This document shows positions 26,339 through 38,700 of a stretch of 64,000 bases of DNA, piece after piece. Below the pieces are notes generated by a model. The model ran no database searches. It was not told where the DNA came from and saw only the letters and a list, made by a program, of their open reading frames with translations. The DNA comes from Fratercula arctica (Eukaryota; Chordata; Aves; Charadriiformes; Alcidae). Made by a program: the position numbers and the translations under genes. Every line of letters starts with the position of its first letter. The first letter of the stretch is position 1. Location of the stretch: NCBI GenBank assembly GCA_947846985.1, contig CANTUZ010000011.1, positions 15,240,096-15,304,095 of the forward strand. Direction: 5' to 3'.

Positions 26339-28029
26339 GCAGATTTGGCACACATGTGTGAAAATATAATGGTATGAACAGATTTTCATTCTGCTGATTT
26401 AGTTATTTGATTTCTGTTCCCATGTCAGACGTGCCTCTTCAGTTTCCTTTTCTTCATCACTGATACGGATAAGAGATGTTACAGCTTCTGCCCTTCCCTC
26501 ATTTGCTGACCTGCTGCTCCTACTTCCTTCACCAGACAGACCTTAATCTGTTCCAAAATGAGGACTTTGTCCTGTTACACAAAATTAGATAACCATCAGT
26601 CAATACAGCTATGTGAGTTTAAGCATAAAAAAAAAAAAAACCAACCAAAACCCAAACCAACAATATTTATGGGCTAGCTGGACACAGAAGTAGAAGTCCT
26701 TAAGCCAAGATGTCTAGGTAAGATAGCCAAGGAGTCGTGCTTGTACAAATGTGTCGGCAGGAGAGGAGAGGGCTTTCAGGTGTCCTTTGCGAGCCTACAG
26801 CACCCCAAAGGGACAGCTGGAGCCTGTCAGGGCTGGGGAGGGCTCTCGGAACAGCAAAGGCCTTTTCCAAGCGAACCGGGAGAGCTTCAGTTGTCTGGCT
26901 GAAACCAGCGGTGCAGTGGCCCAGGGTTGCTCGCTAGCAAGTGTGAGTTTATTCTTACATCGTTGCCGCTTATAAAGTGTTTAAAGTAGTTTTTTTTATT
27001 TTATTTTATTTTTTACTGAAAATTCAAAACTTTAAAGGAGGAACTTAAAAAACCACAGTGAAACCACAAAGCAGCGCAACTTTCTGGTTTGGTAACAGCT
27101 GTGCTTCAAACCCTGCTTTTACATGGTTATAGGCATTGCTATGTAAACAATCATTTTTTGTGTGGTCTTATTTTTATTTCTTTTACTTGATCCCCTTTCC
27201 TCCTGAGGGGTGAGGATGTAGTTTATTCCCAAATCTGTTAGCCCCTCACAAGTAAGTAGGCAAGAAACTCACCCTCAGTTGTTAGTCTTTCTTAAAACTC
27301 TTCTGAAGACCCAGGTGGAAGCCAGTCTCTTGCTTGTGTAACTCTCAAAGTCTTAGTCAGAGCCCATATGTTACAACCTAGAGGAAATGATGGTTGGGGA
27401 TGACTAACAGAACATGTTCCTGCTGTTAATTTGGGTGTCATTCCAGAAATTTAATTTGTAAGCTTTCCCTTTCATTTTGTTAACACATTTAGTTACTAAT
27501 CCCAGTCTTTGCTGTTGTTCCCCAGTAAGGAACTTAATGAAGGGATAAATTTTATATTAACAAAGAGAGGAATTTGTTCACCCTGCCTGTGTTAAGTAGG
27601 GAGAAGCAGGGAGGGTACGTGTGTTAGATTAGCAGAAATATGTTTATGGATAGGAAATTCACTTTAATGTAGTTTCCTGCTGCAAACATCATTTTACTCC
27701 AGTTTCTCTGAATGGGTGTGTAATTTACCAAGAGCAAGGCTATAAAGTGCTAATTGTGAGTTATTTCCTCCTTCCAAAAAGGGAAGAGCTTTCAGCAGTT
27801 TGATGCTTAAAATTGACCATGCAGTTATAATCTGATTTGCAAGAGGCAAGCTAGGAAAATTAATGAAGAAAAGGTAGATTACAATTTATAACCTCTTTTT
27901 ACCACTTGTTTAGTATGTCTGTTAGATTGCCCTTCATAGTGAAGGATACACTGTATAACCCTAATAATGCTTATTTGAATAAGCATTGTAATAACCCAAT
28001 TAATGGTTATTTATCCCTCGGAAAGGTGA

Positions 28030-28340
28030 AATCCTGGAGCCGCGTGCCAGACAGGCTGGCGGGTGTCTGTGCGACAGGCGATGCTGAGCCTGAGGTGCAG
28101 CGTTCAGCGCTGGCTGGTGTGCCTCCTTCCCACGGAAGCACTTACCCGCAGGAGCCCGGAGTGGCCGTAATCATAAAATGTCAAATTCTCAGCAGAGGGT
28201 TAAGGCAGCCGAGCAGGGACTGGCGTGGCGGCCATGCGGGGGAAGGCCTTTTGAAACCAGCCTGCTCCCTGGGCTGCCTGGCAGGGGGTGCGATCTCCTG
28301 GCTGCTCTTGTGTTCCCTCTCACTTAGTGCTGTTGTTGCT
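28030..28340. other. Short CpG- and GC-rich patch in intron 1
   Basis: By hand count there are about 15 CpG dinucleotides in some 220 bp (28030-28250), in an otherwise AT-rich, CpG-poor intron. An open frame (27906-28430, 174 codons) spans it but is unlike any family I know. It might be a regulatory element or an alternative first exon; nothing here proves either. Confidence 0.35.
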
Positions 28341-31300
28341 GCTGGCCGTGCTGCTGTGGCACTGCAGAAAAATAACAGGGAATTGATGAGTTTGCATTGT
28401 GTGTGTATTTGGAAAGCTGGTACATCTTAAAGCACTGAGGGTGAAAAAACTCGTTACTGTGCCCGCTCCCTCAGGTGCTCTGACTCCAGCTGTGCCGTTG
28501 ACAAAGTCTGTGCTTCAGTACAGCCTTTTGAGCTGACTCTTCTTCACAGTTTATTGAGGCAGAGAAACAAGTTGAATTTTCAGATTCTTTCTTAGCAGTA
28601 ACACGAACTGAACAACTGTCTCGCTTCTTGCTTGGTTCTGTTTAACTTCAGTTTGTCTGGAAAAGTTGAACCTGCTCAGTGCGATTGCTGTGGACTTTTG
28701 AAGGTTGAAGTTTATTTTAGAAACCTTGGTGCTAAGTAGTAGGCTTGAGAAGCTTTCAATTATTTGAAATGGAATTACAATGTCACCCGCTGAGCCAAGA
28801 CTTTGTGTCCCAGCGAGGAGGGAAAGAGCCAAGAAGTGTGAATGCCTTAAAAGGAGAGGAAGCGCGTAGATATCTGTGAACTAATGTTGATATCTCTTGG
28901 ATCACACTGAGGAGAATGTTTTGCAGGTTTACAGTCCTGTGTCTTGAGGAAGCTCAGAATGGCAGTAACGCCATAAATGCAGTGGAGCAGGGTGAGCAAC
29001 GAGCTTGTTTGTCAACTTGGCGTGATGCTCGGCATCCCTGAGCCTCCTTGTCCAGCTGCGTGATGTTGTAAACATCTGCTGCTGCAGATAGCAGGGTGGT
29101 TGATGACTCCTTGGGTGAATCTGGAAACTCGCTTCATTCCTCCAGATTTTGATACATTTGGGTCATGCAAAGAGATGCCTTGAATCCAGTTAAGTGGATT
29201 ACGTTTTTTGGGTACGACCTTTCCAAAGAACCCTGCTCCCCATCTTAAGGTTGTTTCAGGCTTACCTTCAGCATAAGGATGTTTTGCCTTGTGTGGATTA
29301 TATGATGGGAAATAAGTGCCTGTGACCCCAGTGAAGGTTTTTTGGATTAAACCCTGAGGGAGCCACGCAGTTAAATGGGTGTTGTGCTGCTTCAGAGTAA
29401 AAAGAACAGTTCAACTGTTGAGCCCTTTCAGAAACAGCTTATGCTTTGGCCAATGACTGCTGTGTTGGGTTCAGCCTGGAGGAATTTAGAAACGGTTGTT
29501 TGAGCCCTTCCAGTGGCAGAGCCCATGTGGTGATGGGGAGCTGGCCCTGCCCTCCCTGCCTCTCCTCCAGGGTCAATGCTGGACCCAGACTTTCTCCCGA
29601 GAAAGATGTTCGGCTATCATTCTGATGAAAAAAAAAAATATCCAGATTCTTTCTGCTGTAATTGTAGATAAAACATATATTTGTCTTGCAGAATCACTTT
29701 GTTGCAGTTGCCCAGCTTGCTCTCTTACTACTTTGACAGCAGCCCGAGTGAATCGTCGCTCATAATATGTAGAATATACAGAATATGATTGTCTACATTG
29801 TCTGAAGGATATTTTTAAAAGTCACCCTTAAAGTAGCAGTGGAAAATTTCTCACAGTGGTCAGAAATCTGGAAATGAGAGTCAAGGAGTACAGTATTTCT
29901 TTTTTTTAATTTTTTTTAATTAGAAGGTTAGTAAAAAACTGATGGATCTGTGTTGCCGCCTTTTCCTTTCTCTGCTAGCTCACACTCTGCTTTTCCTGTT
30001 TCACACAAGGACTTGCTCCTTTTCCTCCGTAATAACGGTGTGTCTGATTTATTCTACAGGGTTTAAATTAAGAGGAAACTCAGCAGTAGGGGAAGAAGTG
30101 ATGGATTTGAAAGCAATTCTCAGTCTCTTCTGTCCTGGCTCATTAGACAGCCTGCTTCCCCACCCCTCCCCCCCTACCCCCCCCTTTTATTTATTTCTTT
30201 TTTTTAGCTTACAAAAAACGCAGTTGCAGCAGAGTGGCAGAAATACGGTCTTGCTCTCGGCGGTTGGCCTTGAGGGCGCTGCTGGGTGTGGGGTGCTCCC
30301 GGCTGCCCCTGGGGACTGGCGCATCAGTCCCTCCCACACCTGCTATGCCAGCCCAGATGGCTGGTGTTGCTCGGGGCAACGTGAGCTGTGATGCTGCTCC
30401 GTAAAACTTAAAGAAAACTAAGAAGCCTCCTCAGCAGCAGCAGTGTAAAATGGAAATGCTCCGTGCATGCATGCATGCCGCTGGGGAAGCAGGTTTTCTG
30501 TCTTCCGAGAAGAGCCAAAGCAGCATTGTTTCAACCCGGGTTTTCTTCTCATGAAGTCTCTATGTAAAGCTGACTTGTTTGTAGCCATGGAAATTCTCAT
30601 TCCTGTATTGAGTTCTTTGCGATTGCCGATGAGGGCAGGCTGTCAAAATGGCAATGGCCTGATGCCTCTGCATCTTGGTTACAAATCAGTTGGGTGCCAA
30701 TTTAATTCATTACGTATATGCTCTTACAAACATGCCTAAGTGAACCGAGAAAAGGAAAATGACTGAGGTTAAAATATGAACTAATTAATCTTAGTGATTT
30801 GTGAGCCTTTGCTCTTGTAAGTAAGAACAGTTAAACAATTGTGCCTTTTAAAGAACAAAAAAGCTTCGTTTCTAGGGCAGCGGAGGGAAGCGCTCTCAGC
30901 CTGACCAGCCATCCAGGGGAGGCAAACCAGACAGCAATGGTGTGGTCTTCACTAAAACTCCCATTTTGCTCTTTTACATTGTTTAAAGAGGCTAGACCGT
31001 GCATCTGAGCTGCTTGTTGTCAGGTTCTTCATGATGCTACGGAGGTCCAGGCAGCCTGGTTGGCTTCTGCTGATGGTTGGGGAGGGGACAGGCTCAGTGT
31101 GCTCCTTGCAGGGTCACTTCACAGTCCGGAGTTTATGGTAAATGCTTCTAAATTTCTGTAGTAGAACATGACATTCCTCACATTTCTAATCTAAAAGAAT
31201 AAGAATTGTCGTGTGGTTAATGTGCAGCCTACAGAAAAGGCCAAAGGACAGCTTTAAAACCTTCTCTTCTCAACTGTAAAGAAAAGTCTGTAGAATTAGG

Positions 31301-31375
31301 CAGAACAGCAAACAAATGGAAAAATTAATGTGTTCGTTTTTTGAGACAGTATTGTTTTAATTTGTCCCTAGAGAA

Positions 31376-31530
31376 ACGCGAAGGGTGATACGGCCCGGTG
31401 GGGTTCCTGGGGGACCTCACCTAGTGGGTCACCACCGTGACTTCCCAGGAGCAGCCGTGGAAGGCAGTGAGCCGTCACGGCTCAAAGGCAGCAGGACCTC
31501 AGCCGGGACGAGCTCTGTACCTGGAGGTGA
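31376..31530. other. CpG-rich patch 360 bp before exon 2
   Basis: About 10 CpG in 150 bp, with a perfect short palindrome TGAGCCG-TCA-CGGCTCA at 31468-31484. No repeat family is recognised. It could be a regulatory site or an unrecognised alternative exon. Confidence 0.35.
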
Positions 31531-31893
31531 AATACTGTGGGTGTTAATCTCTTGGATAACGAGCCTCACAAAACCAAACCAAGAAGTAAATAGCTGTGTG
31601 GTGATCCATCGAGCCACGGGTGTGTTTATGTTGCCTGAAATATTAATGCTGTCATGTAGCATAGCGTAGCACAGACATCTCTTTGTTTGGAGGCAAGTCT
31701 TCGTCTTCTTGACACTGGATTCAAGGCAAGTGCCCTAGTTCATACACGCTGCTCATCTCTTATGTAAAAGATTTTATAATCGCTCTTGATACAAGCATAA
31801 AACAAACCTAAAATTCTGAATACCCTAGCAATGCAGTGCCTTCACTTGACTTTTGTCCATTCACTACTAATAATGTCTTATTTTGGATTATAG

Positions 31894-32066
31894 GACAGAA
31901 AACTCACAAAAGTAGAGAGGCAGAGATTTAAAGAGGAAGCAGAAATGTTGAAAGGTCTGCAGCATCCAAACATTGTGAGATTTTATGACTTCTGGGAATC
32001 CTGTGTAAAAGGCAAAAGATGCATCGTGCTGGTTACTGAATTGATGACCTCTGGAACACTAAAGAC
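31894..32066 (+). CDS. WNK2: WNK2 exon 2: kinase N-lobe, helix C
   Basis: The exon encodes 57 codons plus two bases of a split Thr codon, opening [20 protein letters not shown] and closing with the hinge stretch [12 protein letters not shown]. It follows an acceptor ending in TTATAG and precedes a consensus donor GTAAGT. It covers helix C, with the conserved glutamate in the EEAEML stretch, strands beta4 and beta5, and the hinge. WNK kinases phosphorylate SPAK/OSR1 (STK39/OXSR1), which in turn regulate cation-chloride cotransporters. The WNK catalytic lysine (Lys233 in WNK1) lies in the preceding exon, outside the window. The exon starts in phase 0, so exon 1 must end on a whole codon. The kinase region alone identifies a WNK; the WNK2 assignment rests on the later exons. 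Confidence 0.95.
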
Positions 32067-33048
32067 GTAAGTACTGCGCTTCTGGTGAGGAGGCTAAGAA
32101 TAGTGATGGAAATTTTTAGAAAAATCCTACTTTCATATTCTGAAAAAAGGCACCTCCAGATAAAAGAAAAAAATGGAGCTGTTCTCTGGTGTCTGTCATT
32201 TGTCCCTGCATTTGAACTGCATTGATTTGACAGGAAGAATTTTGGCCTCCATCTCTCTTTCCCCGCTCTCCTGTTTCAGTTATGCAACTAGAAGCGTCTC
32301 TCTGGTGTGTTTCATCTTCTGCCTGTGACGTTTTAATTTGTCAGGGTGTGTTTTTATGATTGCTTTTGTGCTTGTATTTGCATGTTTTGTTAGAAAATTC
32401 AGATAGAATAGCACTTGAATGGAAGAATCTCTTTTTGAAGCAGAAGGTGCTCTAGGTTATCTGCTAAACAATATTAATTAATAGCTTTTGGTACTGACAG
32501 TCTTGTTAAGGTTGATATAAAACAGTTGGCATGAATTCTGGAACAGATTTTCAGCCCCAATGGGAGCAGTACTCATCACTGCGTATATCCAGTGTGCTAC
32601 TCTGCCAGTGCATTAGCAGGTTTTACATTTTTCCAAAATGCACCCTCCCAAGCAGTGTTTTAGGTAAATGGAAAAAATGCAGATGCTTGGTACAGAGGTC
32701 AGAGTCTTGTGGTTAAAATTAAACTTCAGTATTCTTCCGATTTGAATATATGAAACGTATTATAAAGCTGTTCTCTGCATGAAGTGAATTGCTCTACTAT
32801 TAGACTTGCAAATATTTGGTTGTATTTGCACCAAAAATGCTTGTTGTCTTCCTCCCTAGAAATGAATGCTCTAATTCCTCCTTTGAAAAAGGTCTATTTC
32901 TGTCAATTTTGTGGTATTTCTGAGCTGCTATTAGAGCATCTAATAAGGGGCTTTTATCCAGAATGAAGTTTCATCTGTTAAAGCCCCTGCAATCTCTAAT
33001 AACACTTCATTTTCTTTATACCCACTTCTGTGTATGTTTGTGCTCTAG
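32067..33048 (+). other. WNK2: WNK2 intron 2
   Basis: The intron runs from GTAAGT to TCTAG and is about 1 kb, AT-rich, with no recognised repeat or element. It splits a Thr codon between its second and third bases. Confidence 0.93.
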
Positions 33049-33269
33049 GTATCTGAAGAGATTTAAAGTGATGAAACCAAAAGTCCTACGTAGTTGGTGC
33101 CGGCAAATCCTGAAGGGTCTTCTTTTCTTGCACACAAGAACTCCACCCATAATTCACAGAGACTTAAAATGTGACAATATTTTTATTACTGGACCAACTG
33201 GATCCGTGAAAATAGGAGACTTGGGTCTGGCAACCCTCAAGAGAGCTTCGTTTGCCAAAAGTGTAATAG
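33049..33269 (+). CDS. WNK2: WNK2 exon 3: catalytic and activation loops
   Basis: The exon supplies the last base of the split Thr codon, 73 codons, and one base of a split Gly. Its acceptor is TGCTCTAG and its donor GTAATC. The catalytic loop HRDLKCDN begins at 33155. The DLG motif, which replaces the usual DFG, is at 33218-33226 and is followed by Leu at 33227-33229. In WNK1 the two leucines of this DLGL sequence (Leu369, Leu371) form the chloride-binding site that makes WNKs chloride sensors, and both are kept here. The activation-loop serines equivalent to WNK1 Ser378 and Ser382 are at 33248-33250 and 33260-33262, so autophosphorylation should be possible. An RFKV tetrapeptide at 33059-33070 resembles an RFxV ligand motif but lies inside the folded kinase domain. 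Confidence 0.96.
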
Positions 33270-35559
33270 GTAATCCTCTTGTTCTCTTTGGCTTCCTTCT
33301 GTTGGTGTGGTCGTTGTCTTTTTAACATTTCTTTCACACTTTGCATTCGTGTTTTTTGCACTTGTAGGTTAGTAGTAGAGATGAAAGCGCTTTTGTGACT
33401 GTTCCCTTTATATCCCTATAAAAAACTCAATTGGTAGGAAATGGTATGACTGCCTCTTCTCCTTCCTCCTGTATCACAATGGTAAAATGCTCTTTTTGTT
33501 TGTTTTTTAATTGAAATATTACGTGATATTCACAAATCCTTCTCCTCTCTCCTTTAAAAGGAGCAGCAAGGGTTCTCAGCAGTTTGCAGGCATTGTCTTC
33601 CTGAGAAAGGCTCAGTGCCTGCTCAGGGCGTGGGGAAGAGGGAGAGGAGGGGGCAGAGAAAGGATGCCCTGCTCTCTCCCTAGCAAGGGTGTGCTGCAAA
33701 AGCCTGGGAAACCTTCTGCTTCCAGTGATGCTGGGATAGGGATGGGAGAGGCAGCAGTGCCCTGCAGAGCTGGGCTTCCCCCCTGTGCAGAGAGGTCACA
33801 GGGCTGGAACACCTTATCCCCGTTTACTGGGGCATCAGCAGAACAGGCTGCTCCTGCCAGCAACTGCAGCGCTCATCCCTGCCCCGCCGCTGTCCTGGCA
33901 GAGTTCTGCTGAAACAACATCTGCAATTTATTAATAATCTGTAGGTACAGCATTAAAAGAAATTTCCAGTAGGATACACAGTGGCTGATGCCCTTAGGTC
34001 ATGCCCACGTGAGGAGTGTTAGGACTTGGGTTTGCTTGAACTGGGAAGACGTTTTCTGAATGACTGTTGAAGGACGTAGTTTCCTTGAAAAAGTTACATG
34101 TTTTCCATGTAAAAGTAATGTTTTCCTGAATTCTCAAACATTTTCTTTTCTTATACAAGCTTCTGTAGCAAATCTCCCTTGGTCAGATCTTCAGGTGATC
34201 TTTCTGGGAAGCTGCAAATTCCTGAGAAATGATGCTGGAAGTGGGGGGAGTTACCATGCGTGTAGTTGTATTTCAGCTTACAATATAAATGGAAATTAGA
34301 TTCCAGGTAATTAGAGTTAGCAAACTGATAGTGACAACCACTCTTCCCTTACTATATATGAAAATAGCATCCTATCTTTCAAGCAGTAGTTGCCTAAATA
34401 ATTATTTTAGAGCCTCAATTTTTCAGAGATTATAATTCTTCACAATTATTTGTACAAAAGTATCGACCTTAATGCTTAGGGAGCCTAATATCATTAAGGT
34501 CAAAATGATAGAAATTTTGGATATGTGCTTGGGTCTGCTTAACATTGTTGATTTTAGTGAAATCATGTTGCTTTATATCTGTCAAGTTTCTCTAGTTTTT
34601 AACTTCTAATAATTTGTGGGTTTTTTCTGTTGAGGGTCAGTATTTCTTCACATAATTTTTTTGCAGTGTAACAGTTGTCCATGGGACATAATGGAATAAT
34701 ATCAGTAATACCAATACAGGTTTTTCTGAAATCAAAGCAAGTTTGTGTCTAAAAGAAATTCAATACTTTTCAGAGTAGTTTGCTGTGCAAACGTTGTAAG
34801 TCGCCACTTGTCATAAAGCTGCAACTTCCCGTTACGCAGCACTAAGTACAGTGCTTCACTTAATATTTACCCAGTTGCGTCAGATTTCTGACACCCTAAT
34901 CCCTGTTGAGTAGGACCTGATTCTCTGAGTAGCCTCATTGATTTGTCCCACTAAACCAGTGACAGAGTTATGTTTAATGTTTTGTGCGTGACTTTGCTGG
35001 TGACTTGTGATACTGCTTGCTTTCAAAGTGCTGTCTGTCTGCCGGCTGGTTGTTATGTATCTCCGGAGGAAAAAAAACGCAAATTTGCATTGATAAAAAC
35101 AAGAGTGAAGGTTCTCGTTTCTTCTCTCCTTATTGCCTCCACAAGCCTGTACACATCCCCCTCTCCACCCAGAAAAAGAAAACATTTCTTGACTTCCAGC
35201 ATGGTCAGGCAACGTGCTGTTATCTCATTCTCGTGTTCATTTTTGAAATGTTGAGACTTTTTCCTTTTATTTTTTTTATTTTCTTTTTTTCTTCTCTTTT
35301 TTTTTCCTCTTCCTCTCTTCCCCCTTGTATTATTACCATGTGTACTATTGTATATATACCATGGATATGTAAGTGTGTGTTGACTTTGAGCTTCTTCCCT
35401 GGAGGATGCTTGAGCTTATTCTAGTTACTTCCCTCTTTTGAAATAAGCTTGCAGGCACCCAGCTATAATGGGCACACTGCTTATAGGCAAAAAAGATTGT
35501 GGTTAAAGCCATTTAGACTTTATCAAAAATTTACGTTCTTTTTGTGCGTGTCTGTGTAG
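33270..35559 (+). other. WNK2: WNK2 intron 3
   Basis: This 2.3-kb intron splits a Gly codon of the activation loop. It contains a moderately GC-rich patch (about 33595-33905), a nested inverted repeat at 34465-34501, and a pyrimidine-rich tract at about 35255-35330. No exon is recognised inside. Confidence 0.93.
34465..34501. repeat. Nested inverted repeat in intron 3
   Basis: Outer arms GACCTTAATG and CATTAAGGTC are perfect over 10 bp. Inside them TTAGG and CCTAA pair around GAG, making a two-tier hairpin of 37 nt. Confidence 0.88.
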
Positions 35560-35717
35560 GTACACCAGAATTTATGGCCCCGGAAATGTATGAGGAACAC
35601 TACGATGAATCTGTGGACGTCTATGCTTTTGGAATGTGCATGTTGGAAATGGCTACCTCAGAATACCCTTACTCAGAATGCCAGAATGCTGCTCAAATTT
35701 ACCGGAAAGTAACCTGT
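35560..35717 (+). CDS. WNK2: WNK2 exon 4: APE segment and helix F
   Basis: The exon completes the split Gly codon and adds 52 codons, starting [20 protein letters not shown] and ending IYRKVTC on a codon boundary. The acceptor is TGTGTAG and the donor GTGAGT. It contains the P+1 loop, the APE motif that ends the activation segment, and helix F, whose Asp (in DVYAFG) anchors the kinase spine. These elements are conserved across WNK1-4. No stop, frameshift or missing core residue is seen. The reading frame runs on a few codons into the intron before a stop, so the donor sets the exon end. Confidence 0.96.
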
Positions 35718-38700
35718 GTGAGTAAACCTCCTTAATTTATATTGGGATTTTGTGATTTGAAGGTTCAAAAATGTATTTCGATGAGGTGCTGAGTGTGTAG
35801 CGTGTTGTAGAAGTTGAGGTGTGAGAACTCTGGGTTATGCAGACCTGTTGCAGGTTTATTTGTAAGCTTGCAATTCCACAGTTGGATTGTGTTTCACTGT
35901 ACTGCAGCCACATAAAATATTTTCAGTAATCTTTGTTGCTGAGTTTGTCTCTTATCAACCAAAAATATATAAAACTTGGGAAGAATGAGGAGGGAAAAAT
36001 CTTAACTCTAGTCTTACCTCCTAAATGGGGACTCCTCAGACTTAATCGTGTTTCCCACAAAACTAAAAGAATTAACTTTTAAGTTGCAGCCTGAATACTT
36101 ACTCACATGATGGAGGATGTTTGATTCAGATTTCCAGCCCGAATTCTCTCTGTTTGTATATGTAACAAATTACCTGAAGATATAAATGGGAAAAGATAGC
36201 AATATCTACTTTTGTAGTCAGCCTGAGGAGTTTTATATCTGCGTTTTGAGTTCTGCAAGGCCTGGCAATCCCCATCCAGGAACCGTGGATATGGGTCTGC
36301 TGCGTTTTCAGGTGAGGTTAGGCTGCAGGAGAAGCCAATCTAAAATAATCTCTATACTGAATAAAATGCCCTCTCCAGCACTCTCACCCCCAGATGATAA
36401 ATGTATTTGTCTACGTGAATTGGATGGTGAATGCCTGAAAAAACTCCTTAGTCTGTAAGATGCTGTCAGATTGCAAATCACTGACTGCGGAGAAATGAGA
36501 CTTGCCAAAGGCTTTGGCAGCTGTGGTTATATGCTGCTCTACTCGATTAAGTGAAACCGAGTGTTTCAGGAGGGTTTTTTTTGGATAGATTATGTTCAAT
36601 GGACTGGTTTGTCAAAGATCATCCCAGGTGCTTCTTTCCATCTGGTTGCTACAAAAGAAGATAGAGAGATGTGTGGTTTGGCCCTCGTGCACCGCCAAGG
36701 GATGCAGTCTGCACACTCGGGATGTGAAGCGGGTAATCCTCAGCAGAAAGCGGCACTAAATTAGCCACGGATAAGGTTGCTTTTATTTCTTTGGCCCGTA
36801 AGGTAGAAAGAGTAGTGAAGCTTACATAGTAGATATACTGAGCGGATCCATCTCTCAATCTACAAAAGTGTGGTCCAAAATTTGGTTTGTATTCCTCTTA
36901 TCCAACTGCTTGTTACGAGCAAGGGTCTTCCCAAATGGAACTTAGTAATAACTGATTGATTTTGAAAGGTACTTGAGACCACTTGCCTTCTCCAAGAGGT
37001 TTAGTGAATCAGGCAAGTACAAGTCTGTCTCTGTGAAGTCCTGCAGTCAGCAAACACTGTGCGAGGTCAAAATGGCATTTTCTGATTTGCTGTGTGCTGG
37101 TCTCTCACACCGGATGTAGAGATGGTTTCAGCAGGCACCCAAACACTCGCATGTGCCAGATGATGTGTTTCTGTTCAATTTAATTTTTATAGGTATAGTT
37201 CGTATTGTTCAATATCTGTCTTTTTCCACCACTGAAGACTGGGATGCTGAGAAGTTGGTGCTCCTGTGCTACCCAGCTGTGATCGTGCTGCGTTGGTGGA
37301 AAGGGGAGGGAGTGGTGCAAACGATCCAGGAGTCTGTGTTTAAAACCTGAAGACAGTATCGCATGACACTGGAGGATGTCCCTGCTGGAAATGAGAGCCA
37401 TGCCATGACTTTCTGAAAGCAGGAGGACACATCTGAAGAGGGGAAGATGCTTTATCCTATTTTTGTATAAACTGCTGCGAGCTGACATTCATAGCTTGGT
37501 AAAGATGAATGTTTCCCAATGGACTGCAACCCTGATTTCTGGTAGTTTAACTCTTCTTGGAGCGTTGCTTTCAGCCCATAGCTACTCATAAATAATTAAA
37601 GAAAATGGCACCAGAAGCTGCTCAGCAGTGCAGTTAGTGTCATCGCTATGGCTGGAGCGGCTCCCTGAGGTGCAGTGGGCAGGGAGTGTGTGCAGACGTG
37701 GCTCTACTGGTCCGCTGGCTGCTGGCCATTGCACTCTGCACCACAGGCTGGCTGTAAATGCATGCTACGTCTTCTCAAAGGAGCAAAATAGGTTTGGTGG
37801 TTCAAATCCTTGCCTAAATGCTTAGGAGAATGGCCTCTTGTTCTACATTGATATTCCACGGTGCTTTATCGCATTGTTATTCCACTCACTCCTCCCCTAC
37901 AAGTAAAAGTTTATTTTATTTGGCACAGCAGCTCATTGGCTTCATTCAGGATGTAGTCCTTTGGATGTGCTCTAAGCACTGTCTTTGGAGGTAGCTTTGG
38001 AGGCATCTCCTTGGGCTCTAAAGCTTCACGTGGTAGCAACAGGAGTCTTGCCTAATTTTAGGCTCTAGGGCCTCATCTCCTGAATGTGGTCCTGGTCTTG
38101 TATCCCTAGGGACTGAATGGCTTTCATGAGAAGTGGAGGGTGTCTTCCCTGCTGTCTTGGACAGGTGTTGTGTGAGCAGTGTGTCTCATTTGTCTGTGGA
38201 GCTGCCATCACAGCTAGCTGATGTTATGGCGACCTGGGTACGTGAGCATGTGTTTAGAGCCACAAATAATATAGATGTCTTCCATTGCTCCACATACCCA
38301 GAGAAATGCTGCGTACAGCTCTTAGCCATCTGGAATATTGGTAATTAAGACTTCGTAAGACTCCTAAGCCTCATTTGTCAAAGCAATATCCAAGATGGCA
38401 AAGAATAATGATTAATCAGAGGATTCCTAATTAGATGTTACATTTCAATTTGCAGAGCTAAGTAGTCATATTTTTAAACACTGATGAAAGTCTGAGCCAA
38501 CTAATTTTCTGTGGCAATAACCTTTATGTAGCTGAGGATTGTATGGTAAATTAGTATAACTTCGTAAAACTGGTCTCGTACTAGCAACTTTAGAGAGATG
38601 GAAAACGATGCTTATCACGAAGAACAAGTGATGGTGGAGAAGCCATTGAAAGGTCACTTTATTACTTGTAAGGGGTATTTTTGAAGCAGAGCTGTCTAGC

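Larger units (their letters stand above)
1..31893 (+). other. WNK2: WNK2 intron 1 (3' part)
   Basis: No coding exon is recognisable before the acceptor at 31893. The stretch holds CR1 and LTR insertions (listed separately), homopolymer runs and AT-rich unique sequence. Unique stretches in which I see nothing specific include about 1466-2850, 4162-6715, 7276-10000, 11015-15485, 19151-25692 and 26344-31375, apart from the hairpins, tandem repeat and CpG-rich patches listed. Membership in intron 1 is inferred because the exon at 31894 is the second coding exon of WNK genes. Confidence 0.8.

Noticed and set aside
30465..30478. GCATGCATGCATGC alternating palindrome
   Set aside because: A short simple repeat; no further structure around it.
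37799..37809. GGTTCAAATCC, a perfect tRNA B-box-like string
   Set aside because: No A box at the right distance upstream and no cloverleaf can be folded around it.
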